Assembly: GCA_017557535.1 (NCBI GenBank)
Contig: JAFYYM010000073.1
Span: 1-64,000, forward strand
DNA: 64,000 nucleotides
Direction: 5' to 3'
Source: Bacteroidales bacterium
Lineage (GTDB): Bacteria; Bacteroidota; Bacteroidia; Bacteroidales; UBA932
The notes beneath the pieces are model-generated. The model was given only the letters and a program-made list of their open reading frames with translations. It was not told the DNA's origin and did not search any database. Positions 37,032 through 45,121 of this stretch are shown here, piece by piece; the first letter of the stretch is position 1, and every line of letters begins with the position of its first letter. The position numbers were made by a program, and so were the translations under genes.

Positions 37032-38908
37032 TTGACAGGCATGCTCTTGATTATCCCCTCATTGACCGCGCGAAGCTTCTTCTCATCCATCTTGATGACT
37101 TTACGGTCATAGGTCATGAGACCATTGATCTCTATCTCCACATCCGTGGTCTGGGTGTAGATGGCCGCGGAGCAACCTTGCTTGATGAGCTGCTTGAGCT
37201 GTTCAGCGAAATCAGCGTATTCGGCGAGCACCTCATCACCGCTCTTGTACTGGACATATCCCCAGTTCTTGTCATCCTGCCAGAGATGTCCCGTGACAGG
37301 GAAACCGATACCGCCATATTCTCCAAGGACATTGATCATATTCTTGTCCCACATCCTGAAAGCCGGATAAGGATAATGGTGATTGTCAAGGATGTCGCCG
37401 ACTCCTTCCTCCCAGCTTCCTCCGGAAGACTGGTTAACCAGACGGGTCGGGTCGGTCGCCTTTGTGAAAGCGACAACGTCCTTCGTGTCAAACTGGCTCC
37501 ACGCCTCGTTGAAAGGCACCCACACGGCGATGCACTGGAATTTCTTGAACTGGTTCAAGATCTCTCCCCACTCCTTGTAATAGTTGGCCTTAGCCTCGGG
37601 GGTGGCAGGGAAATCCTCTCCCTCTCCATAATAATACATGCCCCATCTCTTGCTTCCGGCGAAGGAAGGCATGTCCTGCCAGACGATCATGCCGAGCTGA
37701 TCGCAATAGTAATACCAGCGGTCAGGCTCGACCTTGACATGCTTACGGATCATATTGAAGCCGAAGTCCTTGGTCTTCTGGACATCGAACTTAAGGGCCT
37801 CATCTGTAGGAGCGGTGTAAAGACCGTCAGGCCACCATCCCTGGTCAAGGGGACCAAGCTGGAAAAGAGCTTCCCCATTCAAGCCCATAAGCTTGGTGTT
37901 GCCGTTTTTCCTATAAGCGGATACCTCCCTCATAGGAGCGTAAGCCGCGACTCTGTCAATCACTTTACCATCTCGAAGTATCTGGATGTCAAGCCCGTAA
38001 ATATAGGGGGACTCTGGAGACCAGAGTTTGGGATTCTTCACATTGAGGGTCACTGTACCTCCGGGAACCGCCATTCCTGAGGCAAGGACCGCATACAGAC
38101 CGTCCACGGCGGGCTTCGAGGCTGCCACTGTCTCAGTAGAATACCCGATACCTCCATCAAGAAGGAACACTTTCACGACATCTCCCTCCTGGACACCAGC
38201 GGCATCCACTGTGACGTTTATCGCGTTGTCCGCTACGCTCGACACGACATTGTAGTCTGTTATGTGGGCAGGAGCGACAGGCTCGATCCATACACTTTGC
38301 CATATACCGGACACAGAGGTGTACCAGATCCCGCGAGGCTCCTTGACCTGCTTGCCACGAGGCTGGAAATCATTGTCTGAAGCATCCTCAACCCTGACCA
38401 CGAGGGAGTTGACGCCACTCTTCACATAAGGTGTGACATCAAATGAGAATCTGGTGTAACCACCGGTGTGGGAACCCACCTTTATATCATTGACGAAAAC
38501 ATCAGCCTTCCAGTCAACCGCATCGAAATTGAGGATCAAGCGTTTCCCTTTCCATGACGAAGGAACGGAAAAGGAAGTGCTGTACCATAAGGCATCCTGA
38601 GGAGTTAGCGGACGACCGACTCCTGAAAGTGAGGACTCCAGGGCGAAAGGCACCAGGATCTTACCATCGAAAGCTTTTGGGCAGGGCTCGGACTTCGGTG
38701 TGACCGCATAATCCCACAATCCGTTCAGGGATTTCCAGTCAGGCCTGAGCATCTGGGGCCTGGGATATTCAGGATGAGCGTTAGCGGGGGATACTTCCTC
38801 AGCCCACTTTGTCTTGATCCTGTCGCCGGCCGGAGCCCACTGTTGAGCCGAAGCGCTTACGACGACCGCGAACGCGGCCGCCACCATTGTGATGAGTCTT
38901 GATTTCAT
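37028..38908 (-). CDS. Glycoside hydrolase family 2 protein
   Basis: A secreted 626-aa GH2 enzyme with a signal peptide (cleavage near SASAQ). The N-terminal sugar-binding jelly roll contains SLNGLWDYAVTPKS, WYSTSFSVP and DWKADVFVND; an immunoglobulin-like domain follows, then the TIM barrel. The acid/base Glu468 is in PFNEAW and the nucleophile Glu530 is in LGEYGG. Exact specificity (galactoside, glucuronide or another) is not readable. As first gene of the sugar-acid operon, a glycosidase releasing a uronic acid would fit best, but this is inference. Confidence 0.88.
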   Translation of the reverse strand: MKSRLITMVAAAFAVVVSASAQQWAPAGDRIKTKWAEEVSPANAHPEYPRPQMLRPDWKSLNGLWDYAVTPKSEPCPKAFDGKILVPFALESSLSGVGRPLTPQDALWYSTSFSVPSSWKGKRLILNFDAVDWKADVFVNDIKVGSHTGGYTRFSFDVTPYVKSGVNSLVVRVEDASDNDFQPRGKQVKEPRGIWYTSVSGIWQSVWIEPVAPAHITDYNVVSSVADNAINVTVDAAGVQEGDVVKVFLLDGGIGYSTETVAASKPAVDGLYAVLASGMAVPGGTVTLNVKNPKLWSPESPYIYGLDIQILRDGKVIDRVAAYAPMREVSAYRKNGNTKLMGLNGEALFQLGPLDQGWWPDGLYTAPTDEALKFDVQKTKDFGFNMIRKHVKVEPDRWYYYCDQLGMIVWQDMPSFAGSKRWGMYYYGEGEDFPATPEAKANYYKEWGEILNQFKKFQCIAVWVPFNEAWSQFDTKDVVAFTKATDPTRLVNQSSGGSWEEGVGDILDNHHYPYPAFRMWDKNMINVLGEYGGIGFPVTGHLWQDDKNWGYVQYKSGDEVLAEYADFAEQLKQLIKQGCSAAIYTQTTDVEIEINGLMTYDRKVIKMDEKKLRAVNEGIIKSMPVK

Positions 38909-38947
38909 TATTAATGGATTTGTTGATTTCGCTAATATATCTATTCA

Positions 38948-38955
38948 CAAATATA
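38948..38955 (-). promoter_or_regulatory. -7 box for the GH2-kinase-LarA-gnd-SDR operon
   Basis: TATATTTG on the minus strand matches TAnnTTTG exactly, about 40 nt before the GH2 ATG. No TTG box at the usual distance. The divergent cstA box lies only 13 bp away. Confidence 0.45.
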
Positions 38956-38967
38956 CTGATTATTTAT

Positions 38968-38975
38968 TAAATTTG
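38968..38975 (+). promoter_or_regulatory. -7 box directly before cstA
   Basis: TAAATTTG fits TAnnTTTG exactly and ends 6 nt before the cstA ATG at 38982, implying a leaderless or nearly leaderless transcript. Confidence 0.4.
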
Positions 38976-38981
38976 TACGAT

Positions 38982-40454
38982 ATGGTTTCATTCATCATCA
39001 GCATCATAGCCCTTATTCTGGGCTACCTTCTCTACGGCAAGTTCGTGGAGAATGTTTTCGGGCCTGACAGTAATCGACCTACCCCCGCTATCTCAAAGGC
39101 GGACGGTGTGGATTTTGTCGCGATGCCCACATGGAAAGTGTTCATGATCCAGTTCCTCAATATCGCGGGAACAGGACCTATCTTCGGAGCCATAATGGGC
39201 GCCAAGTTCGGTCCCGCCGCATATCTCTGGATCGTGTTCGGATGCATTTTCGCCGGAGCTGTCCATGACTACCTGAGCGGAATGATTTCCCTTAGGGAAG
39301 GTGGAGTGGGACTTCCTGAGATTATCGGTAAATACCTTGGCAAAGGGACGAGAAACGTGGTTCTCGTATTCACGGTGCTGCTGCTCGTACTCGTGGCGGC
39401 AGTGTTCGTTTACAGCCCCGCCATAATCCTCGGAGGCATGGCTGGCGATGGCAGTTCTTCATCCATAATGCTCTGGGTGGCGGTGATATTCATATATTAC
39501 TTTATCGCCACGATGCTCCCGATCGATAAGATCATCGGAAAGGTCTATCCCCTCTTCGCCTTCGCTCTAATTTTCATGGCGGTGGCTTTGATGGTGGGTC
39601 TTTTCATAAAATGGCCCTCTATTCCTGAGCTCTGGGAAGGGCTCGGCAACCGCGGCCCCTCTGTGGGGGTCACTGGGCAGCCCATCTTCCCCTGCCTATT
39701 CATCACCATCGCCTGCGGAGCTATCAGCGGATTCCACGCTACCCAGAGTCCGCTTATGGCCAGGTGCCTTAAGAACGAGAAGCTTGGACGGCCTGTTTTC
39801 TATGGTTCAATGATCACCGAGGGACTGGTCGCACTTGTATGGGCAGCCGTGTCCTCATATTTCTTCTTCGATGGAGGTGCCGCTGAGTGCGGATCCGACC
39901 TCACCGCTGCCGCACCCACTGTAGTGACCACAGTCTCAAAGAGTTGGCTCGGCATCCTGGGAGGAATTCTGGCGATACTTGGAGTCGTGGCCGCCCCCAT
40001 CACGAGTGGTGACACCGCTTTGAGGAGCACCAGGCTCATCATTTCTGATTTCCTGAGATTCGATCAGAAACCGATACGCAACAGGCTGCTGGTCAGCATC
40101 CCGTTGTTCATCGTCACGGCTTTGCTCCTTTGGTTCAACATATCCGATTCCAACGGTTTCAACACGATCTGGAGATACTTCGGATGGGCCAACCAGACTC
40201 TCGCGGTATTCACGCTTTGGGCAATCACAGTTTATCTCATCAATAACAAGAAGGGTCTGTGGTACCTCATCAGCGGAATCCCGGCTGGTTTCATGACCGC
40301 CGTGAGCATCACCTTCATCCTGGTCGATAAGGTGGGATTCCGTGTCAATGCCTCCTTGGCTCCTTGGATCGGATTGATCACCTTCGCGGCGGCAGGCGTC
40401 CTGCTTTCCTGCCTGAAAATGCGGCATGATTCAAAACAGAAAGACAATAAATAA
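38982..40454 (+). CDS. cstA: Carbon starvation protein CstA, short form
   Basis: A 490-aa polytopic inner-membrane protein of the CstA family, which imports peptides or pyruvate in studied bacteria. The ATG at 38982 begins MVSFIISIIALILGYLLYGK; a longer frame adds 31 residues that would start upstream of the promoter box and is rejected. Family landmarks include NIAGTGPIFGAIMGAKFGP, HDYLSGMISLREGG and SGFHATQSPLMARCLKNE. It is shorter than the roughly 700-aa E. coli protein, as is usual in Bacteroidota. The HerA-like gene begins 11 bp downstream. Confidence 0.93.
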   Translation: MVSFIISIIALILGYLLYGKFVENVFGPDSNRPTPAISKADGVDFVAMPTWKVFMIQFLNIAGTGPIFGAIMGAKFGPAAYLWIVFGCIFAGAVHDYLSGMISLREGGVGLPEIIGKYLGKGTRNVVLVFTVLLLVLVAAVFVYSPAIILGGMAGDGSSSSIMLWVAVIFIYYFIATMLPIDKIIGKVYPLFAFALIFMAVALMVGLFIKWPSIPELWEGLGNRGPSVGVTGQPIFPCLFITIACGAISGFHATQSPLMARCLKNEKLGRPVFYGSMITEGLVALVWAAVSSYFFFDGGAAECGSDLTAAAPTVVTTVSKSWLGILGGILAILGVVAAPITSGDTALRSTRLIISDFLRFDQKPIRNRLLVSIPLFIVTALLLWFNISDSNGFNTIWRYFGWANQTLAVFTLWAITVYLINNKKGLWYLISGIPAGFMTAVSITFILVDKVGFRVNASLAPWIGLITFAAAGVLLSCLKMRHDSKQKDNK

Positions 40455-40465
40455 ACAACGAAGAT

Positions 40466-42097
40466 ATGTACGACAACACCCACGGGCTTTGGATAGCCCA
40501 TTGCGACAAAGGACCGCTCTCGATTGTCGGGAAGATGGCCAACAGACACGGACTTGTGGCCGGAGCAACCGGAACCGGTAAGACAGTCACCCTCCAGGTC
40601 ATGGCTGAAAGCTTCTGCCAGGCCGGTGTGCCTTGCTTCATGGCGGATATGAAGGGCGACCTCTCAGGAATATCCCAACCAGGAAAGACCAGCAGCTTCA
40701 TCGAGAAGAGAATGCCGGAATTCGGGATAGAGAACCCTGAGTTCCAGAGCTGCCCGGTACGTTTCTACGATGTATTCGGGGAGCAGGGTCACCCGATGAG
40801 GTGCACCATTTCCCAGATGGGACCCCAGCTTCTCACCCGTATTCTCGGCCTGTCAGACGCACAGGAGGGAGTGCTTAACATCATGTTCAGGATAGCCGAC
40901 GAGAGAGGGTTGCTCCTTGACGACATCAAGGATATGAGGGCGTGCCTCAACTATATCTCCGAGCACGCTTCCGAGTATTCGCAGATGTACGGTAATATTG
41001 CCTCTGTGTCAGTAGGAGGCATTCAGAGGGCTCTGCTCACCCTTGAGAACGAGGGTGCGGACAAGTTCTTCGGACAACCTTCATTCGACATCATGGACCT
41101 TCTCGCCGTTGAGGGTAACAAGGGTGTGATGAGCGTCCTGGCAGCGGACAAACTGATGCTCAAGCCTAAGCTCTATTCCACATTCCTGCTATGGCTTCTC
41201 TCCGAGTTGTACGTCACCCTTCCTGAGGTCGGTGATATGGATCTTCCCAGACTGGTCTTCTTCTTCGATGAGGCCCATATGCTCTTCGACGACACCTCTA
41301 AGGCTCTTGTCGACAAGATTGAGCAGGTCGTGCGCCTGATCCGAAGCAAGGGTGTGGGAGTGTATTTCGTGACCCAAAGCCCCACTGACATCCCCTACAA
41401 CATCCTCGGCCAGCTTGGTAATCGTGTCCAGCACGCCCTGCGCGCCTTTACACCTCGCGACCAGAAGGCGGTTCAAGTTGCCGCTGACACCTTCAGGACC
41501 AACCCCGAGTTCAACACCTACGAGGCGATCACGAACCTTGCCACAGGTGAGGCCTTGGTCTCGTTCCTTGACGATAAGGGAGCTCCCAGCATTGTCGAGA
41601 AAGCGAAGGTTCTCTTCCCCTTGAGCCAGATCGGAGCCATCGATCCCAGCCAGAGGTCGCAGATCATCAACCGCTCAAGGGTATACGGCAAATATGACAA
41701 GCTTCTTGAGAGGGATAGCGCATTCGAGGTCCTTATGGCTGAGAAAGAAAGGCAAATCAAGGAAGCCGAGCAGGAGAAAGCCGGGAAGGAATCCCGCAAA
41801 TCCAAGGGTGATGACGTCGAGGAAGTCAAATCCACCAAGGCGACCAAGATGCCGAAGACTTCCACAAAGAAGAAGAACAGCGTGATGAGCAAGGTTGTGA
41901 AGGCTGTCATTACCGCTGTCACCGCCACCGCGGCCACCGCCATCGGCAACGAGGTCTCGAACAAAGTGACCGGCAAGAAGTCCAAGACAACGACGAAGGA
42001 CAGCGCCGGCAAGGTCGTGAAGAACGCAACCAGTGCCGCCACACGTACCATCACCCGGGAGATCACCCGCTCTATCCTCGGAAACCTGGGGAAATAG
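40466..42097 (+). CDS. HerA-like ATPase (DUF853/YjgR family)
   Basis: A 543-aa cytoplasmic ATPase. Walker A is GATGTGKT at residues 33-40, Walker B is FFFDEAHMLFDD, and a sensor-like VYFVTQSPTDIPYNILGQLG and RVQHALRAFTP segment follow, as in the DUF853 branch of HerA/FtsK-type motors. The role of this branch is not established; DNA processing is assumed from HerA. Residues from about 425 to the end are low-complexity Lys, Thr and Ala, with coiled-coil-like KEAEQEKAGKESRKS and several TTKKK-type basic runs. The structured repeat element begins 6 bp after the stop. Confidence 0.88.
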   Translation: MYDNTHGLWIAHCDKGPLSIVGKMANRHGLVAGATGTGKTVTLQVMAESFCQAGVPCFMADMKGDLSGISQPGKTSSFIEKRMPEFGIENPEFQSCPVRFYDVFGEQGHPMRCTISQMGPQLLTRILGLSDAQEGVLNIMFRIADERGLLLDDIKDMRACLNYISEHASEYSQMYGNIASVSVGGIQRALLTLENEGADKFFGQPSFDIMDLLAVEGNKGVMSVLAADKLMLKPKLYSTFLLWLLSELYVTLPEVGDMDLPRLVFFFDEAHMLFDDTSKALVDKIEQVVRLIRSKGVGVYFVTQSPTDIPYNILGQLGNRVQHALRAFTPRDQKAVQVAADTFRTNPEFNTYEAITNLATGEALVSFLDDKGAPSIVEKAKVLFPLSQIGAIDPSQRSQIINRSRVYGKYDKLLERDSAFEVLMAEKERQIKEAEQEKAGKESRKSKGDDVEEVKSTKATKMPKTSTKKKNSVMSKVVKAVITAVTATAATAIGNEVSNKVTGKKSKTTTKDSAGKVVKNATSAATRTITREITRSILGNLGK

Positions 42098-42102
42098 CAC
42101 AT

Positions 42103-42213
42103 CCGGGGCAGACAATACCCCCGCCAACCACTGCCACCCTCGGCACGTTAAGAGGGAGGGACCCTTGGGGAGGGTCGCGAAGCGACGGTTGGCGGGGGTA
42201 TTGTCTGCCCTGG
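42103..42213 (-). repeat. Structured palindromic element, copy 1
   Basis: It fills the gap between the convergent HerA-like and rsmD genes. The outer arms 42106-42129 and 42187-42210 form a perfect 24-bp inverted repeat. The 57-nt core between them, read on the minus strand, contains CGCTTCGCG near its start and CTTAACGTGCCGAGGG near its end. It is closely related to the core of copy 2 at 50.1 kb (57 versus 59 nt), whereas the outer arms have unrelated sequence. Inner hairpins are GTCGC/GCGAC, GACCCT/AGGGTC (mutually exclusive with the first) and CCCTC/GAGGG with a 10-nt loop. There is no T tract, so it is not a standard terminator. Confidence 0.85.
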
Positions 42214-42219
42214 TGGAAG

Positions 42220-42750
42220 CTATTCGAAGAAGGAGAAGTGCACCCGACCGTAGCGCTTCTCCTTTTTGAAGCGTGGGTGGTCGACGAAAGAGTGCTCGTC
42301 ACCATGCTCAAGGATCAGGTAGCAGCCAGGATGGAGTATATCCTGGGCGAAAACTTTGTCTGGAATAGTCTCCAAGCCTTCCAACGCATAAGGGGGATCG
42401 GCGAAGATGATATCGAACTTCTCGTGACAGATAGGAAGGAAGTCGAACACATTGTCCCTGACCATCACCACGTTGTCCAGACCGAGTCTCTGAGCCTCCC
42501 TCTTGATGAATGAGGCGTTCTCTCTCACCATCTCTACGGAATAGACCTTGGAGGCACCCCTGGAGGCGAACTCGAAAGCCACGGCACCAGTACCTCCAAA
42601 AAGATCGAGAACCTTCAGGTCCTCGAACTCATATTCATTGTTGAGTACATTGAAGAGGCCTTCCCGCGCGAAGTCGGTAGTGGGACGAGCCTTGAAACCT
42701 GCGGGAGGATTAATGCTTTTCCCTTTAAGACGACCGCCTATGATCCTCAT
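42220..42750 (-). CDS. rsmD: 16S rRNA (guanine966-N2)-methyltransferase
   Basis: Methylates G966 of 16S rRNA in the 30S subunit. The 176-aa protein starts MRIIGGRLKGKSINPP and has RPTTDFAREGLFNVL, the SAM-binding motif VLDLFGGTGAVAFE and the catalytic FADPPYAL (DPPY). Its ATG overlaps the stop of the DUF3822 gene by 4 bp, the usual Bacteroidota pairing. Confidence 0.95.
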   Translation of the reverse strand: MRIIGGRLKGKSINPPAGFKARPTTDFAREGLFNVLNNEYEFEDLKVLDLFGGTGAVAFEFASRGASKVYSVEMVRENASFIKREAQRLGLDNVVMVRDNVFDFLPICHEKFDIIFADPPYALEGLETIPDKVFAQDILHPGCYLILEHGDEHSFVDHPRFKKEKRYGRVHFSFFE

Positions 42751-43232
42751 AATCTCTCGACTGACTTGAAATAGCGGTAGAGGGACATCTCTTCCTCCCC
42801 GGAAAGATCGGTCAGGAAATGAACCGCGGATACCTCAGGGTTAAGCTGAAGCTTCTTCACAGCCATGAAAAGGAAATACTCGGCCGTTGTGAAATCAGCG
42901 GCCTCAAAAGTGTTGGCCAGCAATAAGTTCTCTCCCTGGGCGATCACAAGGGTCAGGACATGGTCGCCGTATGAGGCCAAAACCTTGTTATATTCCTTAA
43001 TGTCCGGGAGTTTCTTCAGGAGATGGTACATGTCCGGGTACCCGTCCCCGTCGGAAGGTTCCATGTCCTGAGAAAGAGAATACACCAGTTCGGCGGATAA
43101 CTCCGGCAAACTGATGTATTCGACTTTGTCTTCCCGGTTGAGCGCAACCGTCCGCGACAATATCTCCCGGGCTGAAGCCGGGTCAAAAAACGCGGTTGGT
43201 ACCAGCGCCACCTTGGGGGTGTGACGTGCCAT
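42747..43232 (-). CDS. DUF3822-type protein, N-terminally short
   Basis: A 161-aa protein whose KVALVPTAFFDPASAREIL and C-terminal FLFMAVKKLQLNPEVSAVHF match the middle and end of DUF3822, a Bacteroidota family usually encoded before rsmD. Family members are generally about 260 aa, so roughly the first 80-100 residues are absent. No upstream coding continuation exists, because the preceding gene's stop lies only 8 bp before the ATG at 43232. The DUF3822 fold resembles actin/ASKHA proteins but has no known function. It could be a natural short form or a decayed one. Confidence 0.65.
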   Translation of the reverse strand: MARHTPKVALVPTAFFDPASAREILSRTVALNREDKVEYISLPELSAELVYSLSQDMEPSDGDGYPDMYHLLKKLPDIKEYNKVLASYGDHVLTLVIAQGENLLLANTFEAADFTTAEYFLFMAVKKLQLNPEVSAVHFLTDLSGEEEMSLYRYFKSVERL

Positions 43233-43240
43233 GCACGAGA

Positions 43241-43957
43241 CTACTCCCAGTTACCAGCGTTGTTGTTCGGGGCGGTGATACTACCGACCTGAAGGCCTTC
43301 GTACTGGCCGAGATCCTCACGCTCAGCGACAAGGTTCACGACAAGCTGGTGGTTGAGGCCGTTCAACAGAGACTTGTACGGCATCTTAGCCTCGAACAGA
43401 GGAACATCGACACCGGAGACCTTCTTCACGATGGCGTTCATCTCGACATCCTGAATCTCCGCCGCACCGTATTCACCGACTGCGAAAGGAATCTTGTCAA
43501 GCCTGTTGATGTCGAAATCTTGCCTACCCTTGAATAGGGTATCCTTGACGGCGATCTTGTTCTGGATTGAGAATACCAGATTATTGTCGCCCTCCTGATA
43601 GAGCTTGAAGAGATCCGCGTCTGTGATCTTGCCTTTTTTAGCCTTCTTGACCGCGTTGGTGTGAGCCATGGCCAGGGAGTCATCCTTTGAGCCGATCTGC
43701 ATGAGAACGATCATCTCTCCGGTGTTGTAGAACTGCTTCAGAGTGTCGAAAGACGCGGTGAAGCGGTCATTTACGCTCTTGTAAGCCACCTGCAGGTCAC
43801 GGATGTCCTTAAGCTGCTGGATGGCCACTTTCTTTCTGGCATTGACATCTTTCTCGAACCTGACGGGTTCCATGACACCTTCGTAAATCTTGTACACGAG
43901 GAACACGCAGATAAGCGCGAGCACGATGCTGAGAATCGTTTTTAGAGCCTTGTTCAT
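43241..43957 (-). CDS. Single-pass membrane protein of unknown function
   Basis: A 238-aa protein with an N-terminal transmembrane helix (about residues 5-24, TILSIVLALICVFLVYKIY). A long probably periplasmic region follows, with a helical start (VNARKKVAIQQLKDIRDLQ) reminiscent of pilin-like or gliding/secretion-associated proteins, then a mixed C-terminal domain. No catalytic motif is recognised. It appears to be a conserved Bacteroidales type, placed before DUF3822-rsmD and probably cotranscribed (8-bp gap). A full two-box promoter precedes it. Confidence 0.7.
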   Translation of the reverse strand: MNKALKTILSIVLALICVFLVYKIYEGVMEPVRFEKDVNARKKVAIQQLKDIRDLQVAYKSVNDRFTASFDTLKQFYNTGEMIVLMQIGSKDDSLAMAHTNAVKKAKKGKITDADLFKLYQEGDNNLVFSIQNKIAVKDTLFKGRQDFDINRLDKIPFAVGEYGAAEIQDVEMNAIVKKVSGVDVPLFEAKMPYKSLLNGLNHQLVVNLVAEREDLGQYEGLQVGSITAPNNNAGNWE

Positions 43958-44012
43958 TATTATTGATATTTATGATTTGCTTTCCATGAACCGACAATCC
44001 GCCAATTCTGGA

Positions 44013-44043
44013 CAAAGTTAGAAAATTGATTTATGATATGCAA
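44013..44043 (-). promoter_or_regulatory. Promoter for the 43.9-kb membrane protein-DUF3822-rsmD operon
   Basis: Minus-strand TTG (44041-44043), 20-nt spacer, TAACTTTG (44013-44020), an exact match to both boxes, about 56 nt before the ATG. Confidence 0.55.
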
Positions 44044-44066
44044 TATAATATTTGTAATATTATTCG

Positions 44067-44074
44067 TAATTTTG
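44067..44074 (+). promoter_or_regulatory. -7 box for nrnA
   Basis: TAATTTTG on the plus strand ends 9 nt before the ATG at 44084. A leader of only a few nucleotides would result. No TTG at 19-21 nt. Confidence 0.4.
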
Positions 44075-44083
44075 CTCCCGCGA

Positions 44084-45121
44084 ATGGATAAGATCGACAA
44101 ACTGAACTCTCTTGTGAGCGCTTCCACACGCATCTGCGTGACAGCTCACATCCACCCTGACGGAGACGCTTTGGGAAGCGGTCTCGCCCTTGTCGGCTAT
44201 TTGAGGGAATGCCGCGGCAAGGACGTCGCCCTTGTCGTCCCGGATGGCGTGCCGGAGTCTCTAAGCTTCATTCAATGCGGCTTCGGAGATGGTTCTGTCT
44301 TATCCTTTGAGGAGAGTCCCACCCTGTCGAAAGCCAGAATAGAGAACAGCGACCTTATCTTCTGTCTCGACTGCTCATCTTTCTCCCGCACCAATCCGGA
44401 CATTGAATCGATGGCGAAGGCGTCCGAAGCTCCTAAAATCCTCATTGACCACCATCTCAACCCGGACACATCTTCTTTCTCCCTCGTTTTCTCAGAAATT
44501 GAGATCTCCTCGACATGCGAGCTTCTTTACCGGATACTCAAGGAGATGCCGGACATCAAGGGGGATCTCGACAAGCTGCCGATGAGCACACTGGAGGCAT
44601 TGATGACAGGAATGACAACGGACACGAACAATTTCGCCAACTCTGTCTTCCCAGGCACCATGCGGATGGCTTCGGAACTGATCGCGGCTGGTGTGGACAG
44701 GGAAAGGATCCTTTCAGACCTGTACAATAACTACAGGGAGAACCGGCTGAGATTGATAGGATACCTGCTCACGGAAAACATGGTCATTTCATCCGAGGGT
44801 GCCGCTGTCATGATCCTTGACAAAGAGTGTCAGGACAGGTTTGATTTCAGGCAAGGCGAGAGCGAGGGCTTCGTGAATATGCCGCTCGCTGTCCGCGACG
44901 TCAAGATCAGCTTGTTCCTCACGGAAGAGAACGGGAAATTCCGGGTGTCAATCAGGTCAAAACATGGCATATCAGCCAACAAACTGGCTATGACATACTT
45001 CCACGGAGGAGGACATGAGATGGCGGCCGGGGGAAGATTGTATTTCCCTGAGGATATTCCCTCGCCAAAGGACGCGAAGGCACACATATTGAAAGTGACA
45101 AAGGAGTTTTTAGCGAGATGA
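44084..45121 (+). CDS. nrnA: NrnA-type DHH phosphoesterase (oligoribonuclease/pAp phosphatase)
   Basis: Degrades nanoRNAs and dephosphorylates 3'-phosphoadenosine 5'-phosphate in Gram-positive relatives. The ATG at 44084 gives 345 aa; a longer frame adds 17 hydrophobic residues upstream of the promoter box. The DHH motifs are present: AHIHPDGDALGSG, FCLDCSSF and ILIDHHLNPD. The DHHA1 domain ends with KLAMTYFHGGGHEMAAGG (GGGH). It heads a run of overlapping genes encoding FKBP lipoproteins and a MATE transporter; the next ATG overlaps its stop. Confidence 0.9.
   Translation: MDKIDKLNSLVSASTRICVTAHIHPDGDALGSGLALVGYLRECRGKDVALVVPDGVPESLSFIQCGFGDGSVLSFEESPTLSKARIENSDLIFCLDCSSFSRTNPDIESMAKASEAPKILIDHHLNPDTSSFSLVFSEIEISSTCELLYRILKEMPDIKGDLDKLPMSTLEALMTGMTTDTNNFANSVFPGTMRMASELIAAGVDRERILSDLYNNYRENRLRLIGYLLTENMVISSEGAAVMILDKECQDRFDFRQGESEGFVNMPLAVRDVKISLFLTEENGKFRVSIRSKHGISANKLAMTYFHGGGHEMAAGGRLYFPEDIPSPKDAKAHILKVTKEFLAR

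Noticed and set aside
42103-42213. Copy 1 as an ordinary rho-independent terminator
   Set aside because: The stem lacks a T tract on both strands and contains a conserved 57-nt multi-hairpin core; simple terminators do not share internal cores between unrelated genes. Termination as a function is not excluded.
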